The notes under the pieces are model-generated. The model searched no databases and had not been told where the DNA came from. It saw only the letters and a list, made by a program, of their open reading frames with translations. A program made the translations under genes and the position numbers. Below are positions 11,196 through 22,586 of a DNA stretch of 64,000 bases, piece by piece. The DNA is from Blastobasis lacticolella (Eukaryota > Arthropoda > Insecta > Lepidoptera > Blastobasidae): positions 13,810,563-13,874,562 of the forward strand of contig LR990048.1 in NCBI GenBank assembly GCA_905147135.1. The letters are read 5' to 3'. Position 1 is the first letter of the stretch, and each line of letters starts with the position of its first letter.

Positions 11196-11415
11196 TAAGA
11201 TCCTAGGAGTCAAGGAACTGTGACGTCACTGAAATGATATAATTTTCATCCGGACCCGTTTTGATGGCTTATGTTCGGAATTAGGTGTCATTTTTTTAAA
11301 CTAACGCAGAAAATAGATTATTGTAATTAACTAACACACCGTCTTCATTTTCTTGATATGAAACTTCGGGATACCAATGATAAATTTGAAATTGAAATGT
11401 TTAAAATAATTATTA

Positions 11416-11500
11416 CATCTCCATCTCAGCCACAAGACGCCCACTGCTGGGCATGGGCCGTCCCGACACCGATCTACTTTGTGCCTTTAGCATCCCTACT
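11416..11500 (-). mobile_element. RTE-type LINE 3' end fragment
   Basis: Contains GACGCCCACTGCTGGGCATG (minus strand CATGCCCAGCAGTGGGCGTC), the 3' terminal phrase of the RTE family better preserved at 38424-38935. Confidence 0.55.
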
Positions 11501-12850
11501 TCCTTATTAAGTCGTCCACTCATCAACCTTAAACCCAACCACTGGAAAACAACCACTTTAACACACAAAATTTCAATTTGATACGCTCAAAAAGTTCTCC
11601 CTAAAAACCTTGTAAGCCACTCTCGTTGATAAAGTGCAAGTTACCCGCCTTACAAACTAAAATGACATGGATGCCGGGGAACGGGTGCGCCCGACACACT
11701 ATTACCTGATAATAGCCGGGAAAACACTTCACCTACAACGCGAACGGGGAAGATAAACTGTGTGGAAAATTTATTCCACCGCAGGGAAATTGAACTGCGA
11801 AACGTCTAGTCCCTACACATCTACTTTTATTAGTGATAGATGAAAAATATGTGCAGTTCTTTATACACTGTCATGAAATGATAATTGTTTAAGAGAACAG
11901 TGTGTTGTATTGGCTGTAGAAATTATTTTTGAATAAGTTTGAACGTAACTACAATTTGCTGTGACAACAAATTTATGAAGAGTGTATTGTTGTCTTTATT
12001 TATTTTGTTTAATGGTTTATTGTACACATAAACATAAAAGAAAAACACAAAGTTAGAATCAACACAAAAGGCACTACTTATTACTAAGAAGAAATGTCTT
12101 CCAGCAGGCCTAATAAAGAGAAATATGATAAACAATTGCAGACAAGACATGCACAATAATTATATCTAACTAAATGTCTATCTTCATATGTTTAACCGTA
12201 ATAAAAAGCAAAGACATCACTTACTATTTAAATAATTGTACCTGTATTGTTACAAATTGTACTATAAGCTGCCTTTCAGCCTGACTTATGAGCTGGCATC
12301 ATACCTCGTTATTCAATTCCATTATAACAAAGAAAGGGTTCTTCACCCTATCTAATGGATGGATAAAGGTCTAGTTAGAAGGTATCACGATTTAACGAGT
12401 ACGGTAGACATAATAGGACAAATAAATTATCTGCTTCCTTAACACACATACGTTATACAAATAGATAAAATAGGCGAGATATTTGGAGTATGCCCGTCAG
12501 GAGGGCCATAAAAACAGTACAGGAAGCCTTTGACCTTTTTGTGGCATCATAAGAGTTTTATCTATTTGCAATTTTAGACGTTTAGTCGGTGGGTGGTAGC
12601 AATATTTTATCTGTTTATTGTCGGAGCTACCCTCGACGGGTTATGGCTTCCGTAATCGGGATCCCGTACAATGCCAGCCTACAGACCTTGACACAATTAC
12701 TTTATAGCCATACTTTCCCCAACTATTTTTATTTGTTTGTTTGCTCTGCGCCCCCCGGGATGGTGACCTAAATCTGGTACACTACTGGTTTTGGGGTAGC
12801 GTAAAAATTGCCCGAGTATTTACGAGTAGTCCCATATATTGAAACAGTTT
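11501..12850. other. Non-coding intron sequence
   Basis: No gene or clear repeat recognised. An isolated GTCGGTGGGTGG at about 12580 resembles the head of the family B SINE but does not continue. Confidence 0.35.
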
Positions 12851-13108
12851 TCATCATCATCACAGTCCATAACTGTCCACTGCAATAACTAAGGGCCTCT
12901 CCCACGAAAGGGGAGGTTATTGCCATAATCTCCACGCTTGGCAGGCGGTTTGGAGATCGCAGTGTATATTTTAACAATGGAAAACGCTGCTGCCCATTTT
13001 CCAGCCTACGGAGACTAGATCTTTTGGCTCAAAATATTAGTCGCCTTGTACGACACCCACGAGTGTAAGGAATTGGTGCTTTTTTACTTTGTCGGACACC
13101 ACACGGCC
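12851..13108 (-). mobile_element. Family A SINE-like element
   Basis: Nearly full length on the minus strand, from GGCCGTGTGGTGTCCGACAA at 13108 to the GATGATGATGA tail at 12851. It has the core GGGTGTCGTACAAGGCGACT and GGGAGAGGCCCTTAGT. No clear target-site duplication. Confidence 0.75.
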
Positions 13109-14008
13109 AAATTGCAATAATAAATACAACCAATTACCTGAACGTTAAGTAGCACAGAAATAGGTATACGAAAAAAAAATTGCTACACGAAAATAAACAA
13201 GTTATTTTGACCATTTTCCAACAAGAGGGCAATCTTGTTGTTTATTATTTTGTGGCACAAGCTTTAAAGGTTTCAAAGCTGTAAAGTAAAATGCTGCTTT
13301 ACAAACTTATAGAGTCACAAGAAAAGTGTTTATACGCAATTTTTACCTGTTTGCAGTGAAGGGTTATGTTTTTATAATATTAATACTTCATATTGTAAAA
13401 ACGCGCCTTTAGCTGATTTGGAATAGGAATTTTTATAAAAAGAGATATTTATTATTTTAAACATTGATTGAATGCCCAGACATTTATCGCTAATAAAAAT
13501 GTGTCGTAAGTATCTTGGGCATTGCGTAAACAGAAGAGAATGCCATAGGAATTTCAGTTTCAATAATTATGACAATAACGAATAAAAAAAATACTGTAAA
13601 AATATTATGTAAATTAATTTGAAAAATGATTATGACCTTAATGAAAATGAATGTAAATTAAATAATATATAATGTAAATGAAACAGAAATTACAATTCAA
13701 ACACATATTTTTGCATTGATCAGCTCCGTCGAACTACAAACTCCAATCCACCCAACTACATCACCGATCACCGATATCGGTGCAGGCTATTTACGGGGCC
13801 GGAGTCAGCTCAATCAAGAGCTCGTGGCAAATGTTTGGAGGATTAAATTTAATTTGGAAAACACACGTCTCGCGTCGTTTACGCGGCGGAAGTTTACGTC
13901 TCATGCCGTCGGTGTCGCGACCATGCGCCGGCTCCGAGTTTTATGGCAAGAGGAATTATCCAGCGAATAATACATACATACATAGTGTCACACAACTCAA
14001 AGCTCAAC
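13109..14008. other. AT-rich non-coding intron sequence
   Basis: Long A/T-rich stretch (13330-13700). Two overlapping short frames at 13716-14127 have no recognisable domain and run into a SINE fragment. Confidence 0.35.
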
Positions 14009-14112
14009 CTAACCAGATTGGATCATGGATTCAGTCGCCTGAATGTGCAGGTATCATCACGATGTTTTCCCTTAGCGTGAAAGCATCGGTTAGCATTCAA
14101 CGTCATTGGTAC
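14009..14112 (-). mobile_element. Family B SINE, internal fragment
   Basis: Carries CTAACCAGATTGGATCATGG, TTCAGTCGCCTGAATGTGCA and ATCACGATGTTTTCCCT, as in the copies at 4226 and 43454. The tRNA-like head and the tail are missing. Confidence 0.6.
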
Positions 14113-14141
14113 ATAATAAAAATATGATCAAACTACATTAA

Positions 14142-14280
14142 AGGCCTTGCCACACACAAAGCTCGGCGCGAGCGCGGTACGATAGTTGCTAGGCAACTAT
14201 AGCGCGGTGCGAACGCGGCGTGATAGTTGCCTTGCAACTATCGCACCGCGCTCGCGCCGAGCTTTGTGTGTGGCAAGGCT
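14142..14280. mobile_element. Palindromic MITE with TTAA target-site duplication
   Basis: A 139-bp element that is almost wholly one inverted repeat. The left arm begins AGGCCTTGCCACACACAAAG and the right arm, inverted, begins AGCCTTGCCACACACAAAGC. Both go on through CTCGGCGCGAGCGCGGT and GATAGTTGC. TTAA flanks each side (14138-14141 and 14281-14284), the signature of piggyBac-type transposition. GC-rich compared with its surroundings. Confidence 0.8.
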
Positions 14281-14429
14281 TTAACATGGAGCGCGCTAGG
14301 AAAACACTTCTCTTTAAAAAATTGACAATCGAGAGCCACATGTTATGTCTTGACACATTCTTTTGTTAATAAGTACATATTTAACACACGTTTTAAATTT
14401 AGTTTACTACGGGTTTATACCGCGTACCT

Positions 14430-14645
14430 TAGCCGAGATTTCGACGCAACACTTGTTTGTAGTGAAAAAACTACTGGACCGATATTAAATATTCTTTCAC
14501 TAAGACAATGCCACATAATCACTGAGTAACGTGGGCTACTTTTTATCCCGAGAAAATAATTGGTTCCGGTGGGAAAGAGAGACTGATTACAGAGATCTGA
14601 ATTCCGCGCGAGTAAAAGCCGCTTAGAACGGGAAGTATTTAATAC
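14430..14645 (+). repeat. Helitron-like repeat fragment, second copy
   Basis: Contains GGGCTACTTTTTATCCCGAG, AAAATAATTGGTTCC and GATTACAGAGATCTGAATTC. Same family and orientation as 234-470. Confidence 0.45.
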
Positions 14646-15139
14646 ATTTATGCCGGTTGAGGGCACTCCTTTCTTGGCCATTTGGAGGTCAATGTTGTAG
14701 TATTATATTTCGGCCATCTTTATTCCAGGTTTATGGGACACTATAAAACACTCCTCGGGGAGGTCACCTATCGGAATGGCTTTTATGGGTAATGGCGTCG
14801 GTGGCAAATATGCTCAGTTTGTATCTATGGCGCGAGTAAAGTCTTTCGGCTGTATTCTAAGTATATTATATTATTATGTCTGGCATAGCTATTGCCGTAA
14901 AGGATAAGATAAAAAGTAGTCAAGCCACCAAAATGCATCACAATCAATAAATCAATGTGGATTTTACATCACATTAACAGCCCGTAACAGATCTTGGCTA
15001 GACTTTAGCCTCCTCCAGATTAGTGAAAGCTATTTACGGCGTTGCCCTACTACTCATTCCCACCACTGCAACACCTGTATACCACACACATGTCCAGAGT
15101 TTTGACACTCAGGCGCGCCCGAGGACAAGCTTATACTGT
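14646..15139. other. Non-coding intron sequence
   Basis: No gene seen. A possible fragment of a GAT-tailed element (ACATTAACAGCCCGTAACAG) begins at about 14970. Confidence 0.3.
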
Positions 15140-15145
15140 CTGTCA

Positions 15146-15205
15146 AGGCTGTTGTCATAATATCCACGCTTGGCAGGCGGGTGGAGATCGCAATGTTGTA
15201 AACAC
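15146..15205 (-). mobile_element. Family A fragment
   Basis: Only the central 60 bp remain: GTTGTCATAATATCCACGCT, then TGGCAGGCGGGTGGAGATCGC. Confidence 0.55.
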
Positions 15206-15744
15206 GCAACAGTTAGGATATCACAAAAAAAGTTCTTGTCCACCTTAACATTTTTAGTTACGGATGGCACCAAAAACGGTCGAAATCTTTATCTAAAAAA
15301 AATACATTTCAACCAACCAAGAGTCCCGTAAACCAACGCCTCCAATCAAATGATTCGATAACAACAATTTTGTTCGTGAACCTGCTCGGGTCGTCACAAT
15401 TTTGTTTACCCGTCCTTTTTACTCTAATGACCCGGAAAATGAATCTGAGCACACGCACCCACACGCGACCCTTTCACTTCATGACCTGGGATGGGAAAAT
15501 AGCTCCCTGACCTTTAATTTTAGTAGAGCGCTAGAGGTTCATCGTTACGGTCGTCACACTCTAGATACAGTTTCTCTCGCAGTTACTTACCTCTTTCTCT
15601 AAAACCAGCGTACAGAATTTTACATATTTAAACATATAATTACATAATTATGTCTATACATAGTATAAAACAAAGTTGCTGCCTGCGTCTGTACCTATGT
15701 ACGATTAGATCTTTTATTCTACGCAACGGATTTTAATATATTTT

Positions 15745-16678
15745 ATCTACACTCATAGCGTAATGTTCCAATTACATATTCGAAAACATTTGGCCGTGTG
15801 GTGTCCGGCGGAGTAGAATAGCACCAACCCTTTACACTCATGGGTGTCGTACAAGGCGACTAATGTTTTCGAGACAAAAGATCTGAGCGCCTCCGTAGAC
15901 GGAAAATGGGCAGCAGCGTTTTCCATTGTTAATTATAACACTGCGATCTCCAACCCGCCTGCCAAGCGTGGAGATTATGGCAATAACCTCCCTTTTCGTG
16001 GGAGAGGCCCAAAGTCCTGCAGTGGACTGTTATGGGCTGTGATGATGATGATGATTCGAAAACAGTCGTTTAAGGGTACACTTTTTTCACGCCAGACTAT
16101 AAAATTTTAAAAAATCGCTTTTCGATACAGCATTTCCCATACTATTTTCATGACAGCTGTATCGTAAAATAACTTTTAAATCATTATGCAACACTTTTAT
16201 TTTTTAATTTTTTGTCGGGCCGGGACATGGCGTAATGTAGGCTGAATACTTAAATGTCTTTAACAAATTCAAATTCAAAATTTAAATTTTCATGTTTATA
16301 TTCTGTGTAATTATTTTCCCGCTAAACAGAATATTTTTTGTAATTGTTGTAATTTGTGTTTGTAAATGTTTTTTCTTATTTTAAGCAAATAAATAGATTA
16401 ATGTGAAAGTAGTAAAGTGAATTTCCCGCCGCTTGCTATCCTCGACCCGTAGATACAACAGAACTGACTCGCAGCTTACTTCCAGCTTAGTTTAGAAAAT
16501 TATAGGTACGATATTTTAACGTAAAAATATGAGTGTAGATAAAGTAGTGTATGCAACTGCATATAATTAGGTATTAAAACACTCGTGTCAAACTATTATC
16601 ATACTCGGCTACGCCTCGTATGATAAACAGACACTCATGTTTTAATACCCCCTTTTATATGACAGTTGCATAAACTAC
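15745..16678. mobile_element. MITE-like element nested in a Helitron
   Basis: Flanked by TATTTT on both sides (15739-15744 and 16679-16684). It begins ATCTACACTCATA, and a perfect inverted copy of these 13 bp lies at 16528-16540. After that comes a second inverted-repeat block (TATGCAACTG...ATATAA / ...TTATATGACAGTTGCATA) reaching 16678. A second copy lies at 62790-63445. This copy carries a family A insertion at 15789-16053. Confidence 0.65.
15789..16053 (+). mobile_element. Family A element, innermost layer of a three-level nest
   Basis: Full-length copy from TTTGGCCGTGTGGTGTCCGG to GATGATGATGATG. It is flanked by a perfect 11-bp target-site duplication ATTCGAAAACA (15778-15788 and 16054-16064). 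The homologous sequence at about 62820 (CATATTCGAAAACAGTCG) is the unoccupied site, so both ends are exact. Confidence 0.88.
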
Positions 16679-16807
16679 TATTTTAACAATAGATAGTATG
16701 ATTCAAGAGGAAAGTTTATAATAAAAAGAGGGTAGGTAGGGGTAAAGTAGGTGAATGTAGGGGTAGGACGCGACGCGAACGAAGTCGCACCGGGTCCACT
16801 AGAGTAG

Positions 16808-16952
16808 TATATAAAACAAAGTCGCTTCCCGCCGTCTGTTCCTATCTATGTACTCGTATGTATCTATGGCCGCTTATATCTTTTAGACAACAAAAAAGGG
16901 TTGGTTGGGGTAAAGTAGGTATACGTGACCGAAGTCGCGTCGGGTCCACTAG
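16808..16952 (+). mobile_element. Short Helitron directly after another
   Basis: Starts TATATAAAACAAAGTCGCTT and ends GAAGTCGCGTCGGGTCCACTAG. It follows the Helitron ending at 16802 by about 5 bp in the same orientation. The middle is shorter than in the 58417 copy. Confidence 0.65.
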
Positions 16953-16984
16953 TTACCTATATAATAATAATAAATAATATTAAT

Positions 16985-17212
16985 AAATATTCGTGGACAA
17001 ATTCACACAGCCCCAAACTAAGCAAAGCTTGGACTATGGGTGCTAGATAACTGATATACTACTTAAATACTTTTAAATACATACTTATTATACATAGAAC
17101 ACCCTGAACCGTAACAGAAATTAAAATTCATCATATCAATTTCTGTCCGGCCGGGAATCGAATCCGGGACCTCTTGCGTGGCATGTTGACCATTGAACCA
17201 CTCAGGTCGTCA
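16985..17212 (-). mobile_element. Family C tRNA-headed SINE
   Basis: On the minus strand the head reads GACGACCTGAGTGGTTCAATGG (box A-like), then GGATTCGATTCCCGGCC (box B-like). The body contains GCACCCATAGTCCAAGCTTTGC, and the tail is GTGTGAATTTGTCCACGAAT. This is a tRNA-derived retroposon rather than a functional tRNA gene. Confidence 0.65.
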
Positions 17213-18997
17213 AATATAAGTATTCGTATTTACAATTTTAAAAGCAGGAAGTCGGATAGGATTTTAGGTTTGTACAAAATTAACATCTTTATTTATTTTA
17301 CATAACTTTTGGTAAACCGGGGCTGTATTTCTAAAATAAAAGTTGGCGAAGTTCTGCTCAGAAATGTTACTAAACCACGAAATGTTATTGAGATTTTGGT
17401 TAACATCAATATTTCACCAAGCCATGTTTCGGAGTGTTTATGTTTATTTAACCGGTAACTTAACTTGCGAAGTTAGTAAAGTTGAAACTAACGTAATCCA
17501 AACTGTATTAGCCACAACTTATTTGCTTTAATTATTGCCAATAGGGTATTTGTTTAAAGTACGTTGTACCTAATATTATTAAACCCCTTTTTAACACAAC
17601 ACGCGGTACTTGATTTCCATTAAATAATTAGTACTTTAATACGTCGCCAGTTTTAAAATAGTTAATGGGGTCCGGATATACACATATATTTTTATCGTCA
17701 CTATATTTCATGCAATACTCAGAGAATAAAGAATACACACGATTTGTACCTAGATGACTTTAAATCCGTAAATAATACATCTAGGTATTTCTTCTCCAAT
17801 TTTTGATATGGTTTGAGACTAATTATAAAGGAAAGTCCTTAATTATCGATATACTATTGAGAGGAAGAGACAAAGATTTGTTCTTACCTTATTATCTGAA
17901 CGAGCCCCAATGGGAGCTTTCAGTGGTTCCCTGATTTCAAATCATCGCGCCCCGAGCCTTAATACTTCATTCCTTCTTTACAAACGGACCGGGTTTGAAT
18001 GAATCCCCGGAAAGGGACTGAAAAGTCGACACCGTTATTTTATCATAATATAATTTCATCTATCCTAGTATCTATTGTCAAAGCCTATTCCATTACGGGC
18101 TTTATTGTCACGAAGCTTTGAAATATTTGACGGTATCTTGCCTAATTTCAAGTTTCGAGGAAAATTTAATTTTATCGGCGGAAAAGGAAAATGGCACTCA
18201 GCAATTTCTCTGTGATAGACTCGTTTATTTTCTTATCGCTTTATTTATTGTTACAAAATTTAGTTTCGTGGAAATCGTATTTTAGTTGAACATCGCCAGT
18301 ATTTATCCAAAATAAAAACGTATAAAATACATCAATTGCTTATTAACTTTATAATATGGCATTAGGTCTAGGCACGGCTAAACTAACGAGTCTAATGTTG
18401 TGTTTAGATTGAAAGGGCAGCCTCATAGCACAAGGTGTGTCGAGCCGCTTTGTGCCCAGCGTGTTGCGAGCAGAGTGAGGTTGCATTTAGCAAACACGTT
18501 TCATACGGAGCCAACGGATATTGAACCTTATGCCACTGATCTAATAAGGCGCAAGCGGTTTCACGCGGGGGGAACTTACAACGTTGCATGCGGCCGTTTT
18601 GTTTTCTTTACAATTTTCCCTTGTAAACGATGGAAACTGAATTGCAAAGCGTCGCTGCTGCGATTCGCTATGCACCCTCATATGGTGCCAGTTGCGCCCG
18701 ACTGAGTTTGAAGCAGAATGTGATTTTTGAAAGGCTACGTTAAACGAATGTTGTCTGGTTGGAATGTGATAGCGCGTTTTCCTATTGGAATTGCGGCGCC
18801 CTGATTCACATTTCGGTGCAACTGTGGAATCTGATTGCGCAACTGCCACTTCGTCGACGCTAGTCAGGCACATGTCTCTTTAATGAAATGAGCACACAGT
18901 TGGCATGGCGTAGGCCTCAACCCTAGCAGAGTGTAGATGATAATACTATTAAATTGGCTTTATTGCAAATAAAGCATTGCGGCTAAATACACACTTA
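17213..18997. other. Non-coding intron sequence
   Basis: No gene recognised. 18400-18880 is CpG-richer, with open frames on both strands up to 110 codons but no domain; it repeats short phrases such as GGAATGTGAT and GGAATCTGATTGCGCAAC. Possibly an old transposon. Confidence 0.35.
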
Positions 18998-19158
18998 TGG
19001 AAGACGCAGCGTGGGTAGGTGCGACTAGGTGGATCAACGATCTGGTAAAGATCGAAGGTACCAACCAGCTGTATATGGAAGGCACAATACCGGCCTTTGT
19101 GGAGATCTCTGGTGGAGGCCTATGCCCAGTAGTGGGCGTTTTCCGGTTGATATGATGA
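18998..19158 (+). mobile_element. RTE-type LINE 3' end fragment
   Basis: Contains GAAGACGCAGCGTGGGTAGG, then GATCAACGATCTGGTAAAG, GGAGGCCTATGCCCAGTAGT and GGGCGTTTTCCGG. Same family as 38424-38935. Confidence 0.65.
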
Positions 19159-21303
19159 CACTCGGAACACTTTTATTATAATGTTTCGGAACATTGAAAA
19201 GGTAGTATTTGCAAATAAAAGCTTGTAAACTAAATAACGAACATCAAAGACAGACAATTAAAGGACCTCTTACAGTCCATTTTATTCCTGGAGGAGGACA
19301 TTGAGACCATTTGAAAGAGAGTTTCATACTTACAAAGGCTGAAAAATATTTCAAAGGGAACTTTTTCGGGATAACAATGCATTTCGCTATGGCGCCAAGG
19401 GTACTTGGGCTGCTCCGGCGATTTTTTGCTGGGATATGTCCCTACATTTTAATGAAGAACCTTTTCAATTGTGCGGATCATTATCCGAGCATTCACTTCT
19501 CATAAAACCTGCGTTGAGAATGGGAACTTTTTTAATTTTTGCTATATTTTTTGTGAGGTGATATACGAGAGTAGGGGTTTGGGGCGCTGTCGGTCGTAAA
19601 CGTTACATATTCATGAATTTTGAATAAATATAGGAGACGCCACGAACTTTAAAAGCACAAAATGGTCATGACATGCGCGCATTTGAAAGGCATTAGTTTC
19701 GAACGTGGAACGCGAAACTTTGTCATGTATTAAACAAATTTACATAACATCGGTTAGTGCTCGGATGAAACTGTTTAACTCAAATTGTTTGTGGAACAAT
19801 TCCATTATTATTATTGTTATGAGTCCGCAAATGTTTCGATCTGGTGTTACATTTTCATTTAGAACAGACTCTAGAAAGGAATTTATTACATAGGACCACC
19901 ATACACCATTGTAAATTAACGAAACGTAAACTGAAATTAATAAACAGGGGGCCCAGTTGTTCGTTTTCCTCTCTGTCATTAAAAAAATCATTATACTCAA
20001 CGTTTTACCGGAGACAACGCGGATGTAAACAACGCAACAAAGGTAGTAGGATGTCAGCGCAACATGGCAGAAACTGCCCATATCCTCTCAAATACCTTTG
20101 AGTGGAAATACAAGTACCATACCGAGTATAATACCGATGGACAGCCTACTGCGAGGTAGTCGTCAACAAACTTAAGTAGGCTGTAAGTGAAACCTGGCCG
20201 AAACAGCCTCTCAACTACGCGTGTGTACAATGGCAATATCGATAAAGCTGTGTAACAAATTGGCGCAGATTGTGGGTAGCGTGTCCCCGGCAGCTGGGCA
20301 GTCATGGGCAGTCGGCCAAACTGCCTCGAAGGCTCTTGGGACACATGTTATTTGGCGCTTCCGCTCACTCCGCTCCGTGACTACGTTGCTGTACTTCAGT
20401 GTTCATAAATGTTGTATTCAATAATATTTTCTCTCTGGCCAATATAGGTTTCTGTAAACTTTATGCGATATGCTAGGCTAAAACGACAAATTGAAAAATA
20501 TGCGGCTCCCAGGAATATTTAACTATTCATAGGTATGTCTAGGTAGAGATAGGCCACGTCGCAGTGGGCTGTAAAACAAAATCTAATATGTATGAAATCT
20601 TGAAACGTTTACCTAAATTTAGCGGATTCCAGGAGGTGAATAAAATTTTATGGAGACTAGGAAATGTGGCCTGCGCACGCAAGCAGAGTGGTGCACCCGA
20701 GAAATTTATTCAGAAATTTTCACTGCTACTCCTGTACAACGCCATATTGAATGTATTACCTTACTTCAATATTAAAAATATGATGGAAAGATTTTCTATT
20801 TTGAATCTTGAACGACCGAAAGTCCCTGCTTATTCCGGTGATGCATGTGGCCATATCCGGTAATGGATGGTTGGAGTGCAAGTGAATTTTAAAATGATGA
20901 ATCGAAATTCAAGATAATGTCATGGTAAAATATAGTAGGCGTGTAAAAAGAAAAGATTATTTGTCAGTTGTGGCAGGCAATTGTGTAGCAAAATTATTTT
21001 ATCCTTTTTGGCAACTGGTTGGGAAACTTAGTTGCCGGAGGCCGGAGGGTTTCTATGGGTACACTTGTAAGATATCAGTGTGAAGAGATGTGGTGTGCCG
21101 CCTGGCTTTTTATTTAATTTTCTTCCTTGCCATAATATCACCCGTTGTTTGTCGACACTATTCGTTCTTAGACGCTGAGAGCTGACAATTTATGTTGGCG
21201 TTAACGTTCCCTGAAGGTAAAAAAAATAACCTTTGGACCGTTTGGACCGTTCAGATACTACCTCATATATTTTTCACACTACTCTTATAAAAAATTGTAC
21301 TAG
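19159..21303. other. Non-coding intron sequence
   Basis: No gene recognised. The short open frames at 19311, 19740, 20054 and 20564 have no domain that I can name. CGTTCTTAGACGCTG at about 21163 repeats the phrase at 1447. Confidence 0.35.
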
Positions 21304-21425
21304 TAGACTGTAAGGGTTATCGTACGGCCATAGGTTATCGTACGTTGGAGTACAAGAAAAAATCCACTTTGTAGTGATACAAAGACATTTAGGAGACCCA
21401 TAAAACGTTGGTCTGCCCGTGCACA
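21304..21425 (+). mobile_element. Partial copy of the TAGACTG MITE
   Basis: Starts TAGACTGTAAGGGTTATCGT, continues with AAGAAAAAATCCACTTTGTAG and CATAAAACGTTGGTCTGCCC. The same order is found at the left end of 28942-29444. The opposite terminus is missing. Confidence 0.6.
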
Positions 21426-21739
21426 GCCTGGTATAAAATTTATTAATTACTTTTTAGTGACCCATACTCGCTACGTATCCTCTTGTGTGGCTTCTATAAG
21501 TAAAAATAAAACCGGGGTGCCTCACACCATCTTGGCAGTTTCGCATTTTAGCCACATTAAAGTCACTAGTCTCTTTTGTGACTATATAATTGTCATTTAT
21601 TGAACAGTTTTGGAATAACAATTGATATTATACTGGGTCCAACGCACCCGGTAGCGAGTTTTGTGTTACAAATGACGGTGCAAGTCCTTAAGTGTTAATT
21701 TGTAAGAAGAAAAAGCAAATATTACCTTTTTATTGTCTA

Positions 21740-21832
21740 GCGAGGCACACGGACGGCCGGTCCACCTGATGGAAAGTGGCCATCGTCGTCCAGGACATCT
21801 GCAACCTAAGGGGAGCAAATGCGGTGCCGGCT
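21740..21832. repeat. Family D repeat fragment
   Basis: Contains GGTCCACCTGATGGAAAGTG and CCAGGACATCTGCAACCTAA. Related copies are at 32025, 34685 and 45147. Confidence 0.5.
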
Positions 21833-21899
21833 TTACTTTATTTTATTATTTTCTTTTTACTTTAAATGTTGTTCATATTATAAGATAAGAGAGGTTTAA

Positions 21900-22056
21900 A
21901 GATATTAATAAATAATATTATACTTTATAATAATTTGTACGTGGGTATAGGTTTTATCTTTGTCTGTGGTTTGTATCAGTTTATGTTGTTTGTGTATTTA
22001 TGAATATGGGCCTCAGGGGCCTGAAATAAATGAATAAATAAATAAAAAGTTATCCA
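21900..22056 (+). mobile_element. LINE 3' tail
   Basis: Reads GTATAGGTTTTATCTTTGTC, TTATGTTGTTTGTGTATTTA and GGGCCTCAGGGGCCTGAAAT, then AAATGAATAAATAAATAAA. The end of the ORF1 element at 40817 (GGGCCTCTGTAGCCTGATAC plus A tail) is of the same type. Only the untranslated tail is present. Confidence 0.5.
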
Positions 22057-22428
22057 TTTGTGAAAAGGCAAATCATGCCTTAATGGGGCGAGGTCAGTGA
22101 CTCAGTGCTGGTAATTAAGTATGTGCAGTGGGCAGTTATATATTATTAATATAAGTTTTTTTTCTGATACTTGGCCGTATGCCAACATCGCCTCTGTTTA
22201 TTTGTTATGGATAATTTTATGGACCAAACGCAGATGTATAAAAATAAATTAACATAATGTGAAGCTAGAAGGCGGAGGCCGCTTGTCTATTTGAAACGAA
22301 TATGAATTAAATTCGTGTAAAAAGCGTTGCCAAAATGCAGGACAGTTAGCCAGCCTACTTGCATCCCAATTTATCTTTACGGATCAGAAAGTTCAAATCT
22401 CATAAAATTGTTTGACTGAAATTTAAAA

Positions 22429-22586
22429 CTAGTGGACTCGGCGCGACTTCTTTCGCATACACCTACCCTTTTTCCTTCTTTATAAATATTCCTCTATCTA
22501 TTGTTGAAACCGCATTATAATCCGTTGCGTAGTTTAAAAGATCTAAGCGTACATATAGATACATACATAGACTTTGTTTTGTACTG
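22429..22586 (-). mobile_element. Short Helitron
   Basis: On the minus strand it starts TACAAAACAAAGTCTATG, contains ACGCAACGGATTATAATGCG, and ends GCGCCGAGTCCACTAG at 22429. Same family as 58417-58607. Confidence 0.65.

Larger units (their letters stand above)
15664..16802 (+). mobile_element. Short Helitron, split by a nested insertion
   Basis: The first half (15664-15744) starts TATAAAACAAAGTTGCTGCC and includes ACGCAACGGATTTTAATA. The second half (16679-16802) resumes with AACAATAGATAG, then ATTCAAGAGGAAAG, and ends GAAGTCGCACCGGGTCCACTAG. Compared with the uninterrupted copy at 58417-58607, the middle has received a roughly 930-bp insertion. The CTAG 3' end is that of Lepidopteran Helitrons. 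Non-coding and non-autonomous. Confidence 0.7.

Noticed and set aside
15844..16110. Small proteins ending in NLPFRGRGPKSC (also at 2371 and 5242)
   Set aside because: These frames are the family A element itself, repeated in copies with differing frames. No sign of protein-level constraint.
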